Positions 1 through 7,735 are shown, counted from the first letter of the stretch. The stretch is 39,224 bases of DNA from Rhodococcus tukisamuensis NBRC 100609 (GCF_001894985.1 NZ_BCXG01000036.1:1-39224), one strand, 5' to 3'. Program-made: numbers and translations. The notes: generated by a model not told the origin, from the letters alone.

Positions 1-100
1 GACCGCGGGCAGCCAGGGTTACGTCATTGCCCCGTTCGCGCAGATGGAGGGCGGCGTGGGCACCGATCATGCCGGTGCCTCCGAGAACCAGAATCTTCAC
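1..100 (-). CDS. NAD-dependent epimerase/dehydratase family protein, N-terminal fragment
   Basis: Only the first 33 codons lie in the window; the gene runs off the left edge. The translation from a GTG start at 98-100 begins MKILVLGGTGMIGAH, a classic N-terminal Rossmann fold with the GGTGxIG dinucleotide-binding loop of extended SDRs (epimerases/dehydratases). A weak AAGG lies about 9 bases upstream. The gene follows the SDR dehydrogenase on the same strand with a gap of about 40 bp, so the two are probably co-transcribed. Substrate cannot be judged from this fragment. Confidence 0.75.
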   Translation of the reverse strand, partial: MKILVLGGTGMIGAHAALHLRERGNDVTLAARG

Positions 101-139
101 AGCAGTGGACCTTTCGAGTGTTAGCCGATGAGAACAGGG

Positions 140-958
140 TCAGGGGTTGCGAGGGCGGTTGGTCCAGCCGCCCGCGGCCCGCGGCACCCAGCCGCCCGAG
201 CCGTGGGTTCCGCCGTCGACGTGGATGGTGCTGCCGGTGACGAAGCGGGACAGGTCGGAGGCGAGGAAAAGCGCGGCGCCCGCGACGTCCTCTGGCTGGC
301 CCGGACCGCCGAGTGGGGACCAGGTGGGCCACAGGGGCAGATCCTCGGTGGGCACGATGTCGTCGTAGGGCACCTGCGCCGAGTCGATCAGGTCCGGGGC
401 GATCGCGTTGACCCGGATGCCCGCCGGGCCCACTTCAGCCGCAAGCGAGCGGGTGAACTGCATCAGCGCAGCTTTGTACGCCGAGTAGACCGTGTGCCCG
501 GGGATGGCCCGGTGCGCCTCGACGGTGGTGAGGTTGACGATCGCGCCGCAGCGTCCGCGTTCGGTCATTCCCGGCAGCAGCGCATGTGTCAGGCGGAAGG
601 CGTGGCCGAGGTTGATCTCGTGTAGTCGGGACCACTGCTCGGCGGTGTCCGCGGTGAAGGGTTGCGGTCCGCGCAAGAAGTGTCCGACGTTGTTCACAAG
701 GATGTCGGGCCGGTGGTCGATCAGCGCGGGGTGAACCTGCTGCGTGCAGACGTCGGCCTCGATCGCGTGAAGTCGCCCGCCCGCGGCGGGGTCGTAGTCG
801 AGGTCTCCGACGGGGTCGACGTCGGCCACGAGGACGTCCGCGCCATGCGCGGCGAAGCTGCGCGCGATGGCCGCGCCGATGCCCGCTGCGCCGCCGGTGA
901 CGACCGCGCGCCGCCCGGTCAGCATCGCGCCGGGGGTGAAGGCTGCTCGGTGTGACAT
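140..958 (-). CDS. SDR family NAD(P)-dependent oxidoreductase
   Basis: A 272-residue classical short-chain dehydrogenase. Visible motifs: TGGAAGIGAA (cofactor loop, about residues 21-30), an Asp in VADVD after beta-2 suggesting NAD preference, NNVG in place of the usual NNAG, and the catalytic YSAYK with an upstream Thr/Ser-containing strand (VNLTT). The C-terminal LASDLSRFVTGSTIHVDGG is the usual substrate-loop end of FabG-like SDRs. Start: ATG at 956-958; a second ATG 11 codons downstream would also keep the fold. It lies divergent from an IclR regulator across a 257 bp intergenic region containing two palindromes, so it is likely controlled by that regulator. Substrate unknown. Confidence 0.9.
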   Translation of the reverse strand: MSHRAAFTPGAMLTGRRAVVTGGAAGIGAAIARSFAAHGADVLVADVDPVGDLDYDPAAGGRLHAIEADVCTQQVHPALIDHRPDILVNNVGHFLRGPQPFTADTAEQWSRLHEINLGHAFRLTHALLPGMTERGRCGAIVNLTTVEAHRAIPGHTVYSAYKAALMQFTRSLAAEVGPAGIRVNAIAPDLIDSAQVPYDDIVPTEDLPLWPTWSPLGGPGQPEDVAGAALFLASDLSRFVTGSTIHVDGGTHGSGGWVPRAAGGWTNRPRNP

Positions 959-989
959 GCGCCCATCTCACACCGAGCGTCGCTCCGCG

Positions 990-1008
990 ATCGGGAAGAA
1001 TTCCCGAT
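990..1008. promoter_or_regulatory. Perfect palindrome, probable IclR-family operator
   Basis: ATCGGGAA-gaa-TTCCCGAT: two 8-base arms around a 3-base spacer. It sits 31 bp upstream of the SDR start and about 210 bp upstream of the divergent IclR gene. IclR-family operators often contain CGGAAnnTTCCG-like palindromes (family knowledge). Assignment to this regulator is inference from position and form. Confidence 0.55.
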
Positions 1009-1156
1009 GAGTGAGAAACCCTGGTCGGGCCCGGCCGAGAGGCAGCGATCGGCGCGGCGCTCGCCGTTGCCCTCGAAATCGCCAGGAACGGATCAAGGCA
1101 AGGTGCCGGTCCACTCAGCGGGAGCCTTTTTGCTTGGCGCGTGACACTTTTGGGGC

Positions 1157-1172
1157 GGACAGCCGGATGTCC
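1157..1172. promoter_or_regulatory. Second palindrome upstream of iclR-type gene
   Basis: GGACA-gccgga-TGTCC (5-base arms) with an inner CCGGA/TCCGG symmetry. It lies 44 bp before the IclR start, just 5' of a TTGACA-like hexamer at 1179-1184, where a bound autoregulator could act. The half-sites differ from the 990-1008 palindrome, so it may serve another factor. Confidence 0.3.
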
Positions 1173-1215
1173 GGGCGTTTGACAGAATGGGGGCCGCCAC
1201 CCGGATAGGAGCCCC

Positions 1216-1986
1216 ATGCACACCGAAGACCTTGCCGGTATTCGGCCCCCTGCGGGGATCCACGCCGGCGACCCGTCGTACGCGGCGCGCCTGACGTTGA
1301 TCCTCGGCGCGTTCGAGGGGCCCTCGTCGCACCTGCGCGCAGAGGATGTCGTGGCCAGGACGAGGCTGCCCCGATCGACCACCCATCGCATCCTGGAGCA
1401 ACTGGCCCAGCTGCACTGGCTCACCCGCACGGGCCGGCTTTATCGTCTTGGCTGCCGGGCGCTCGAATTGGGCGGTTCGGGCGGGCGCGACGACCTGCGG
1501 GCGGCGGCCGCTCCCCACCTCCATGATCTGAACATGGCGACCAAGCTCATCGCCCACCTCGCCGTGCTCGAGGGAACGGATGTCGTGTATCTGGACAAGG
1601 TGGGCGGACGTTGTGCGCCGATGATCCGCACCCGTGTCGGCGGGCGCGCCCCTGCACATCAGACCCCGGAGGGCAGGGCGGTGCTCGCGACACTGCCAAT
1701 CGAGAAGGTCGATGCGCTCTACGCCGGGCGGAACGACCACGGGGTCGATCTCGGGGTTCTGCACGAGGAGCTCTTCACGATTCGTCGCCGAAATGGCATG
1801 TCGCTGATGTTCGGACACCTGGAGCACCGCGAGTCCGCGGTCAGTGTGGCTGTTCGGGACGACGATGGTGAGCCGGTGTCCATGGCCTGCGTTTCGCTCC
1901 GCGGTCACGTCGACCCGGCGCGGCTGAACTCTCTCACCCCCGCCCTCACGGTGGCAGTGCGGCGGATCAGGGACGCCCTCGGGTAG
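1216..1986 (+). CDS. IclR family transcriptional regulator
   Basis: A 256-residue protein of normal IclR length. Residues about 15-75 form the winged helix-turn-helix (LRAEDVVARTRLPRSTTHRI, with the PRSTTHRIL recognition helix); the rest is the IclR effector domain (for example VVYLDKVGGR and TPEGRAVLATLP, the latter typical of the ligand-binding domain). Start ATG is supported by AGGAG 5 bases upstream. It is divergent from the SDR/epimerase pair and is the obvious candidate regulator of it. The effector cannot be inferred; an aromatic or hydroxy acid is common for this family. Confidence 0.9.
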   Translation: MHTEDLAGIRPPAGIHAGDPSYAARLTLILGAFEGPSSHLRAEDVVARTRLPRSTTHRILEQLAQLHWLTRTGRLYRLGCRALELGGSGGRDDLRAAAAPHLHDLNMATKLIAHLAVLEGTDVVYLDKVGGRCAPMIRTRVGGRAPAHQTPEGRAVLATLPIEKVDALYAGRNDHGVDLGVLHEELFTIRRRNGMSLMFGHLEHRESAVSVAVRDDDGEPVSMACVSLRGHVDPARLNSLTPALTVAVRRIRDALG

Positions 1987-2064
1987 GGCTTCCCGGACAC
2001 CGCACAAGAGAGAAGAGGTGGTGCTCGACTTTGCCGGTTCGCTCCGGGCTGCAGGCGAATTCCC

Positions 2065-2128
2065 TAGGTCGACCAGCCGGTAAACGCACTTGATGATGGC
2101 TCCTGATCACAAATTTGGATGAGTTCCA
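2065..2128 (+). repeat. Dispersed repeat copy A (3' half)
   Basis: Partial, diverged copy of the window's dispersed repeat: the TAGGTcGACCagcCGGTAA stretch, then the hairpin region ending GGATGAGTTCCA. The hairpin is degenerate (cctgatcacaaatttgg). The 5' half with GGTGTTCACC is absent. It is followed directly by a copy of the 3' tail of the HEAT-like gene and by an IS5-type remnant, so this is a decayed junction. Confidence 0.7.
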
Positions 2129-2173
2129 TGTAGTTGTCGGTCGGGTGTGCGTTCAGGTCTCCGGCGGCTGTGC

Positions 2174-2234
2174 CTAGGCGGAATCGCGGCGTCGGAGGAA
2201 CATGTCCAGTTCGGCTCGGCATGTTCGCAGCGTG
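2174..2234 (-). pseudogene. Duplicated 3' tail of the HEAT-like gene
   Basis: The last codons read ELDMFLRRRDSA then stop, matching the AALAMFLRRRDSA end of the intact HEAT-like protein at 7282-7719. The non-coding sequence just downstream of the stop (GGTGTGCGTTCAGGT then TCCGGCGG) is also shared with 7250-7275. Only about 20 codons of the copy remain before similarity is lost into the IS5-type remnant. This is seen directly by comparing the two stretches. Confidence 0.6.
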
Positions 2235-2294
2235 GTGCCTGTTGAGCGGCTTCGCGGGGGAGGACGCACCGGCGGGATGCTGAGCATTCCGCCG

Positions 2295-2546
2295 CAGACT
2301 GCTGCGAGCATCACTCCCGCTCGGTAGGTCAGAGCGAGTTGTCGTAGCGGGCAGCCAGGGCTCGCCACAGCATGAGGGTGCAGAAAGGCCGCTCGACGAC
2401 GTTGCGTCCCTTGTGCTTCTCGGCATCTAAGCCAACGGACGGCCACTGCGCCTGTCTCATCGGAGGCAATTGCGCTTCTGGCCGCCCGGTTCGGCGATCA
2501 CCGCCTCGATGCCTCGTGATCGCAGATGCGCGCGGTTGGCTTTCGA
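2295..2546 (-). pseudogene. IS5-family transposase C-terminal remnant
   Basis: Three reading frames together spell the end of an IS5-type DDE transposase. Frame one gives SKANRAHLRSRGIEAVIAEP, frame two gives EKHKGRNVVERPF followed by LWRALAARYD, and frame three gives LTYRAGVMLAAV. These correspond to the family's conserved stretch around the catalytic Glu (RNxVER) and the final helix. At least two frameshifts and stops separate them and the N-terminal half is missing, so the gene is dead. It lies directly against the 3' end of the SRPBCC gene. Confidence 0.75.
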
Positions 2547-2562
2547 CTGTCGCGATCAGCGT

Positions 2563-3234
2563 CTAGAGCGTGCCGTTCTCGATGTCGCGTTGCATGGCCT
2601 GCTGGTTCGCGATGTGCGAGGACACGCCGTTCTGCACGGTGTAGTCGATCAGCGCCGCCGGCGCCGAGAACGTCAGGTGCTCGGTAACCGTGGTCGCGTC
2701 GCCGTTCTCGGCGAAGGTGACCTTCTGGTGGGTGATCACGCCGGGCATGTCCCAGGTGTCGGTGCTGTACCAGTGGTCGGCGGCGTACACCCGCTGCTGC
2801 CCGACGGTGCGTCCCGGGATCGATACCGGACCTGCCGGGATGTCCTCGAGGGCGATGAACTCCCAGACGTCGGCGCCGCCCTCGGTGTACTTGCGGCGAT
2901 CGAGCACGCCCTTCAGGAACGGGTGCCGTCCGAAGCTGTTGGAGAAGTTCGAATACGCCGGGAACACGCGATCGATGGGCGCGTCGATGGTGAGGGGCAG
3001 GTCGATGTTCACGGTTACCAGTGCCGGGCCGGCGTGGCTCTCCTCGAACTCGTAGGCCGCCCACGAGGCCTCCCATTCCGCGTCCAGTGTGGACGAGGAA
3101 CCCGAATCGGGTTCGGCCCCGGCAACTCCCGTACCCCCCAACGCGATGCCGGTGACCAGCACGCAGGCTGCGAGAAGCTTGGGTGCCGAGCTTCCGGACC
3201 GCCGGCCACAGAGCTGCTCAGGACGTTCGACCAT
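2563..3234 (-). CDS. Secreted SRPBCC (polyketide cyclase/START-like) family protein
   Basis: 223 residues from an ATG at 3232-3234 with GAGGAAA 7 bases upstream. The N-terminus has a positively charged region, then LLAACVLVTGIALGGTGVAGA, a signal peptide with a likely AxA cleavage site near residue 40. The mature part fits an SRPBCC fold: VNIDLPLTIDAPIDRVFPAY is the typical first strand and helix, and the last helix is VQNGVSSHIANQQAM. No catalytic residues can be named; such proteins bind hydrophobic ligands. A longer in-frame extension exists upstream but lacks a ribosome site and is low-complexity, so I rejected it. It is followed on the same strand only by transposase debris. Confidence 0.8.
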   Translation of the reverse strand: MVERPEQLCGRRSGSSAPKLLAACVLVTGIALGGTGVAGAEPDSGSSSTLDAEWEASWAAYEFEESHAGPALVTVNIDLPLTIDAPIDRVFPAYSNFSNSFGRHPFLKGVLDRRKYTEGGADVWEFIALEDIPAGPVSIPGRTVGQQRVYAADHWYSTDTWDMPGVITHQKVTFAENGDATTVTEHLTFSAPAALIDYTVQNGVSSHIANQQAMQRDIENGTL

Positions 3235-3574
3235 TCGTGTTTCCTCACCCGTCGAGACCGTTGCCGCCCTTCGGCAACCGGGCGAATGATACGCCGCCCG
3301 TGCCTTCGAACGACCTCGTATGGGATCAGTCCCGCTGGACCGCGGAACGGCTGTGGCGGGTTGGTTGGGTCCCTGCGAGACGGCCTTGGAGAGGAGAAGG
3401 AAGAAAGAGGAGAAGAGAGAGGAACCGGTCATGCGTCCGAGTGGAGCAATCCGAGCGCGGCGCGGGGCGCAACCCGCCGGCACCCAACTGGAAGTTGGCG
3501 AACGTGGAGTCCGGTTCTGCGGTCCGGGACAGGCCCGCCGTCCCGGACCGCCATGCCGCGGCGGGCGGCTCGTC
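3235..3574. other. Gene-free stretch with 37-nt polypurine tract
   Basis: No gene is supported here. It carries the promoter side of the secreted SRPBCC gene (minus strand) and a run of 37 uninterrupted purines at 3388-3424 on the plus strand (about half A). Such a tract in high-GC DNA is unusual and may form triplex or single-stranded structure, or mark a polypyrimidine leader in the minus-strand transcript. Confidence 0.5.
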
Positions 3575-4057
3575 TCAGTACGTGAAGTACGCAACCCCGG
3601 CGCAGTTCGCTGCGCACAACGTCGGTGTAGCCGCGAACGTCCATTGGACGTTCGGGTCGGTTCCGCGGGGATCCCAGGTGGCGATCGGCCCAGCGACCCC
3701 GGTCGGGAGCACCCCGAATGTTTCTGGAGGCCGCTGACCGGTGACGACGAACTTCGGGGACGGCGTCGACAACGCGTTGCGGTCGGTGACCACGCGGTAG
3801 AAGACCGTCGGATTCGAATACCACGGCGGCTTCTGGGTTCCCGTGGCCTCGACGACCGGCATCCCGGCATCGAATGCGGCGGTGAGCACCCCTTGCGTGA
3901 GGCCCCCAGGCAAGGTCGGCAGCGTAGGCGCTGAAGACCCCGAGGACAGCGGCGGCGGCGCGGGCGGGGGATTCGCCCCGGCGGCCGGCGCTACGGCGAT
4001 CCCCAAGCCCAACGCCAGCGCGGACAACGCAAGTGCTCGTCGGCCAGGTGTGACCAT
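3575..4057 (-). CDS. Secreted hypothetical protein with Pro-rich mature N-terminus
   Basis: 160 residues. The N-terminus MVTPGRRALALSALALGLG is a clear signal peptide, with cleavage near AGANPP. A proline/serine-rich linker (NPPPAPPPLSSGSS) follows, then a folded domain of about 115 residues containing FYRVVTDRNALSTPSPKFVV and a C-terminal CAANCAGVAYFTY with two close cysteines. I do not recognise the family. Similar small exported proteins are common in Nocardiaceae. Start ATG 4055-4057 lacks a strong ribosome site. It is on the same strand as the SRPBCC secreted protein and the small secreted protein 4154-4360. Confidence 0.7.
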   Translation of the reverse strand: MVTPGRRALALSALALGLGIAVAPAAGANPPPAPPPLSSGSSAPTLPTLPGGLTQGVLTAAFDAGMPVVEATGTQKPPWYSNPTVFYRVVTDRNALSTPSPKFVVTGQRPPETFGVLPTGVAGPIATWDPRGTDPNVQWTFAATPTLCAANCAGVAYFTY

Positions 4058-4153
4058 TCCATCCCCCCTGAGTTGATCGATATCTAGTGATGTTCCAACG
4101 GCCGCAAGGTGTCTGAGTCAGTACTCGGCTCCGCAGGGAAGGCCGTGCGCGAG

Positions 4154-4360
4154 CTAGGACGAAAGCGCGCCGAAGAAGTTCCATGCGTCCACGGCCAACT
4201 GCACGACTGGTGCGAGGACGGCGCGAAGGAGGTCGGCGACCGGCAACGGTAGACCACCCAGCGGGTCGAACCCCGGTGGGCTCGCATTCGCCGCGCCGCC
4301 TCCGAGCAATACGAGCGCACCAACCAGTCCCACGGTGATCGCGGCTCTCATCTTCGTCAT
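4154..4360 (-). CDS. Small secreted hypothetical protein
   Basis: 68 residues from ATG 4358-4360 (an internal ATG three codons later is equally possible). MRAAITVGLVGALVLLGGGA is a signal peptide, with cleavage near ANA-SPPG. The mature part of about 40 residues is hydrophobic and Pro/Leu-rich (LGGLPLPVADLLRAVLAPVV), with no cysteine. The reading frame is open much farther upstream, but the signal peptide argues for this internal start. Function unknown. It is part of a run of three minus-strand exported proteins. Confidence 0.6.
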   Translation of the reverse strand: MTKMRAAITVGLVGALVLLGGGAANASPPGFDPLGGLPLPVADLLRAVLAPVVQLAVDAWNFFGALSS

Positions 4361-4773
4361 GCCCTGTCTGTCGCGGCGTACTGGACGGTTGTTACTCGGG
4401 AAGCATTGTTCAAGCGCGGCCGTGGCCGTGGGGACTGCTTCGGCGGAGGTGGAGAACGTCCCGTCCGGCACGGCAAAGTCGCAAGTCCGACCCGTCCTTC
4501 GGGGGCGAACGCCTGAACCCGGTCCGACGGGGGTAGGTGCGGAGTAAACCGGTGTAGGGAGGACGTGATCCGGGGGTTGCGGACAAGTTTGAACTCGATC
4601 AGGGCACGCGCGGCGCAGGTGAACGTGCGAAGAATCGCCCTGTCCGGAGCTATGCACGGTCGGGCAGACCGATGCTCGCCCTGGCCAGGAGCATGACCGC
4701 CTCGGTGAGGCAGGCTGCGCGACCGAGCGTGTCGCGTGATCGTGCAGGTCCGTTCCTTCTGTAGCCTGTCTCG
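4361..4773. other. Intergenic region between divergent small secreted gene and gtrA-like gene
   Basis: About 410 bp holding the promoter regions of both divergent neighbours. I see no further gene with a credible start or a recognisable product, and no repeat. Confidence 0.4.
4762..4767 (+). promoter_or_regulatory. -10 hexamer of a leaderless gtrA-like transcript
   Basis: TAGCCT (TANNNT form) lies six bases before the GTG at 4774, the spacing expected when transcription starts on the start codon itself. There is no ribosome site. Leaderless genes are frequent in mycobacteria and relatives; the assignment here is inference. Confidence 0.45.
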
Positions 4774-5343
4774 GTGTTCCTCACCCGGTTTGTCACCGCG
4801 CGGATGCCGAGTCGGTTGTTGGCAGTGTTCGTGCGCAACGCGGAGCTGTTGAAATTCTTGACAGTGGGATCGATCGCGTTCGTCGTCACGTCAGTGCTGT
4901 TCTTCGGTTTGAAGTGGACGGTCCTAGATGGCAAGCCGGTTACCGCCAATGTTGTAGCGGTGCTGCTGGCCACTGTGCTGTCGTACGTGCTCAACCGGGA
5001 GTGGGCGTTCACTGCTCGCGGAGGTAGAGAGCGTCGGCACGAGGCAGCATTGTTCTTCGTGGTCGCAGGTGTCGGTCTGGTGATCAACCAGCTGCCATTG
5101 GTGGTGTCACGGTACGTGTTCGCTCTCCAGACACCACATGTGTCGCTCATCGCGGAGAACCTGGCCGATTTCGTCAGTGCCACCGTCGTCGGCACCCTCC
5201 TCGCGACGGTGTTCCGTTGGTGGGCGATGCGCAAGTTCGTGTTTCCGAATCCTCTGATGCCGCAAGCGGAATTGGACGAACCAAATCTGGAAGGGAAGAC
5301 AAACGCCGACGTTGCTTCCGCGAGCAGCCCCGAGGTCTACTGA
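4774..5343 (+). CDS. GtrA family membrane protein
   Basis: 189 residues with four predicted membrane helices. They begin at about residue 30 with FLTVGSIAFVVTSVLFFGL, followed by ANVVAVLLATVLSYVLNREWAF, FFVVAGVGLVINQLPLVVS and a last helix before FRWWAMRKFVF. The LKFLTVG opening, the Asn-Arg pair after helix 2 and the closing F(R)xW..RKFVF are the GtrA/DPMS signature. The family acts in lipid-linked sugar transfer or flipping for cell-wall glycans. The cytoplasmic C-terminal tail is acidic and probably disordered. The stop codon lies inside the first bases of repeat copy B, so the repeat abuts the gene. Confidence 0.85.
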   Translation: MFLTRFVTARMPSRLLAVFVRNAELLKFLTVGSIAFVVTSVLFFGLKWTVLDGKPVTANVVAVLLATVLSYVLNREWAFTARGGRERRHEAALFFVVAGVGLVINQLPLVVSRYVFALQTPHVSLIAENLADFVSATVVGTLLATVFRWWAMRKFVFPNPLMPQAELDEPNLEGKTNADVASASSPEVY

Positions 5344-5399
5344 GTGGTAATCACACTTAAGGACGGCTCCAGATCACACAAATTTGGATGGGTTCCAGG
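5338..5399 (+). repeat. Dispersed repeat copy B (3' half)
   Basis: Contains GTGGTAATCACACTTAAGGA and the hairpin CCAGAT-cacacaa-ATTTGG (closed by one G-U pair), ending in GGGTTCCAG. It begins over the last codons of the gtrA-like gene, whose TGA stop lies inside it. The 5' part with GGTGTTCACC is missing. Confidence 0.75.
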
Positions 5400-5408
5400 G
5401 TTCATGCC

Positions 5409-5500
5409 GGTTGAAGTCCGATGTGCCCAGGTTCCCTGGACCGAGATGCAGGACGTGTCGCTAGAGCGCCTGTGCCGGCCTCCCGTTGTCGAGATGTGGG
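5409..5500 (+). repeat. Second dispersed element, copy 1
   Basis: A stretch including CCGAGATGCAGGACG and a following GCCTGTGCCGGCCTCCCGTTGTCGAG-like part is related to 20487-20580 and 15988-16062. In copies B and F it directly follows the main repeat, so the two elements travel together at these sites. Similarity was judged by eye. Confidence 0.45.
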
Positions 5501-5545
5501 AAGGTGCAACGGAACGCCGGATCGCTTTGCCGAAGCTCGGGCATG

Positions 5546-5869
5546 TCAAATGAGCTTGTCGCCACTGTTTGGCGCCATGATCACGCTGTGCGTGTTGTGC
5601 GCCGACGTGCTGGCCGATTCGGGTTCTTGCTCGAGGAGTTTGATCCTCTTGCGGGCTCCTCGCAGCTCTGCGGACTCGTCCGAGTTCGATGGCTTGCTAC
5701 CGGTCTCGATGCCGTCGTCGCGGTTGGCGATCTTCAGCCAGGGGTGCAGGCGACCCTCGGAGATGCCGAAGTCCTTCGCGATCTGACGCAGCAGGGCCTC
5801 GCCCTTGCGGGCAACCGCAATCACGTCGCGGCGAAACTCCTCGGGAAACGCCTTCGGCATGGGGAGCAT
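5546..5869 (-). pseudogene. IS3-family transposase OrfA remnant
   Basis: The N-terminal 80 residues are a near-complete OrfA: MPKAFPEEFRRDVIAVARKG, then the helix-turn-helix IAKDFGISEGRLHPWLKIA and the leucine-zipper-like ESAELRGARKRIKLLEQE. After LLEQE the expected reading is lost, and no OrfB with a DDE domain follows. The start is the ATG at 5858-5860 or 5867-5869. A terminal-repeat-like sequence lies at 5905-5929. This is a truncated, dead element. Confidence 0.8.
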
Positions 5870-5904
5870 CCTTCCGCTGTGAGGAGTGATCCTCACAGAT
5901 CAGA

Positions 5905-5929
5905 TGTCAACCAAACCGGGGGCAGTCCC
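5905..5929 (-). repeat. IS3-type terminal inverted repeat
   Basis: Plus strand TGTCAACCAAACCGGGGGCA followed by GTCCC lies just upstream of the OrfA remnant, where the left end of the element is expected. An almost identical sequence lies at 17436-17460 without any transposase. The end lies only 28 bp from the stop of the DUF389 gene. Confidence 0.65.
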
Positions 5930-5956
5930 TTCCGCAGTCAGTGTGCAAGTGCGAGG

Positions 5957-7006
5957 TTAGTCCTGACACTCGTGCTCGCCCGGGATGGGACGATCTGGCC
6001 GCAACGTTGGGCGGCGAGGCCTCGCGGTGGCCGCGGGAGCTCCGTGTCTCCGAGGCGGTCCGGAACGGGGCTCCCGGCGCATGACCGACCCGCCCTGGCG
6101 ACCGTCCCGCAGTAACAACAACAGCAGCACAGCCACCCCGGCGAGCACAATGCCGATCAGATTGACGCCGAGTTGAGCAAGCGAGCTCAGCACCACGTTC
6201 CACTTTCCCGCGAAGACCGCGACGACGGCCAAACCGGCGGCCGGCACCGTCGTCACCGAAATGAACACGCCCACCAGGACCGTGGAGGAGTAGGTGACCA
6301 GCGCCAACATGCCTGCCGCCCCCGCCAGCAGCGCCACCACCAGCGAGAATGGCCCCACCTCGTAGATGAAATCGAAGGCGCGGGCGTTCTCGACATCACC
6401 GACCCCGATCCAGCCGAGGCGAATCCATAGCAGCGTGGCCAGCGCGGTGACCACCATCGCCGCCGGAAACGAGATGGCCAGGGTGCGTGCCGAAGTCCGC
6501 ACGAGCCCGATGTCCCGGCGGACCAGACCCACCGAAAGCGCTGCCAGCGGCCGGAACTCGGGCCCAACCACCATCGCGCCGACCAGGGTCATCGGCGAGG
6601 CCGTCGCCACGCCTACCGCCGACAGCAGGAACGCGATCGCCAGAAACGCCAGGAACGTAGGAGTGAGTCGGGCCCCCTCGCGCGCCTGACCGAGCAACTG
6701 CTCCCACACCACCGTTCCGTCCGGCCGTGTCGGGGCCGCAGCATCCGCCCGCTCCCCGGCACGGGAAAGCACGGTCCCCGTCGGCTCGAACAAAATTCCG
6801 CCCGTCCGCACCAGATCCAGAGCGGTCAACGCGGCGAGCACATCATTCGCGCAGGCACGCGCCACATCCGCCTCGATCACATCGCCGGGCGGATCGATGG
6901 CGGCACTGAGTGCGAGCGTCACATGGGTAGCACCGGGTTCGGCGGCCAGCATGTGCAGCACTTCTCCGGTCCGCTCACTCGGCGAGATGACGCGCAGATG
7001 AAGCAC
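5957..7006 (-). CDS. DUF389 family membrane protein
   Basis: 349 residues from GTG 7004-7006, chosen because AAGGAGG lies 7 bases upstream; an in-frame extension upstream is less likely. The N-terminal ~120 residues form a soluble alpha/beta domain (LHLRVISPSERTGEVLHML). Then come about six membrane helices, starting with FLAFLAIAFLLSAVGVATAS, followed by the DUF389 hallmark VGAMVVGPEFRPLAALSVGL. The C-terminus is a basic, Pro/Arg-rich tail. The family is common in actinobacteria and of unknown function; a transport role has been suggested from topology only. The tail ends 28 bp from the IS3 terminus. Confidence 0.85.
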   Translation of the reverse strand: MLHLRVISPSERTGEVLHMLAAEPGATHVTLALSAAIDPPGDVIEADVARACANDVLAALTALDLVRTGGILFEPTGTVLSRAGERADAAAPTRPDGTVVWEQLLGQAREGARLTPTFLAFLAIAFLLSAVGVATASPMTLVGAMVVGPEFRPLAALSVGLVRRDIGLVRTSARTLAISFPAAMVVTALATLLWIRLGWIGVGDVENARAFDFIYEVGPFSLVVALLAGAAGMLALVTYSSTVLVGVFISVTTVPAAGLAVVAVFAGKWNVVLSSLAQLGVNLIGIVLAGVAVLLLLLLRDGRQGGSVMRREPRSGPPRRHGAPAATARPRRPTLRPDRPIPGEHECQD

Positions 7007-7223
7007 AGTATTGCCTCCTTCAACCGGCGGTGCTCTGAGGTGCGAGCAGCATCGACGGCCGGTTATCACCAGCAACCGTAGCGGGCGTACTTGGCCACCC
7101 TGCCTTACTGGTGTCCTTCTCGGGCTCGGTCATGACCTCCTGCGGCGTCCTGGAGTAGGTCAGGATCGTTGTTTTCGGCTTCGATGTCTCCACGTCGAAG
7201 AATGTCCTCTCACTCCATAGTCA

Positions 7224-7275
7224 GGATGAGTTCCAATTCTGTGTGGCGGTGGGTGTGCGTTCAGGTGTCCGGCGG
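7224..7275 (+). repeat. Repeat end fragment plus shared tail sequence (C')
   Basis: Only the last bases of the main repeat (GGATGAGTTCCA) are present. They are followed by GGTGTGCGTTCAGGT and TCCGGCGG, the same order found after copy A. So the 3' end of the HEAT-like gene, this flank and the repeat end form one unit present at both loci. Confidence 0.5.
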
Positions 7276-7281
7276 ATGGAA

Positions 7282-7719
7282 CTAAGCGGAATCACGGCGC
7301 CGGAGGAACATGGCCAGTGCGGCTCCGACATTCTCGCGCACGAAGCACTCTTGCTCCGCTGCGATCATGGAGCGCATCGTCTCGAGTTCACGCTCGGCGC
7401 CAGGCAGGTCGAACACAGCGCAACCGGCAGCGTTGCGGACATCCCAATCGTCGTCTGTCCGGGCCAGGTGGATCAGCGCTCTGCGGCATCTCCCGGCAAG
7501 GGAATCGTCATCGATCCGAAGGATCGCGAAGACCCTCACCGCTTCGATCCTCACCAAGTCGTCTTCTGTCGTATCGGCTGCAACCGCGAGCAGAAACGAG
7601 GCCAGCAGCGGTCCGTCGCCATCCTCGGGAATCAACGACCGTAGTGCGGAGAAACGCCCATCCGCGCTCCACTGCGCGAAGTTGGCGATCACCTCGCATG
7701 CAGCTGATTCGGAACTCAT
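7282..7719 (-). CDS. HEAT-repeat-like hypothetical protein
   Basis: 145 residues, acidic and alpha-helical. Repeating helix pairs such as DDLVRIEAVRVFAIL and DDDWDVRNAAGCAVFDLPGA have the D/R-x-A pattern of HEAT/armadillo repeats, which usually bind other proteins. No signal peptide, no membrane segment, one distinctive end MFLRRRDSA. Start ATG 7717-7719; no strong ribosome site. Directly upstream is an 8-bp tandem repeat and then repeat copy C. A piece of its 3' end is duplicated at 2174. Exact role unknown. Confidence 0.65.
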   Translation of the reverse strand: MSSESAACEVIANFAQWSADGRFSALRSLIPEDGDGPLLASFLLAVAADTTEDDLVRIEAVRVFAILRIDDDSLAGRCRRALIHLARTDDDWDVRNAAGCAVFDLPGAERELETMRSMIAAEQECFVRENVGAALAMFLRRRDSA

Positions 7720-7735
7720 GAGGCATCACGCTACG

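Noticed and set aside
2470-3585. 371-codon plus-strand open frame across the SRPBCC gene
   Set aside because: It is Arg/Gly-rich, has no motif, and covers the minus-strand SRPBCC gene with signal peptide and ribosome site.
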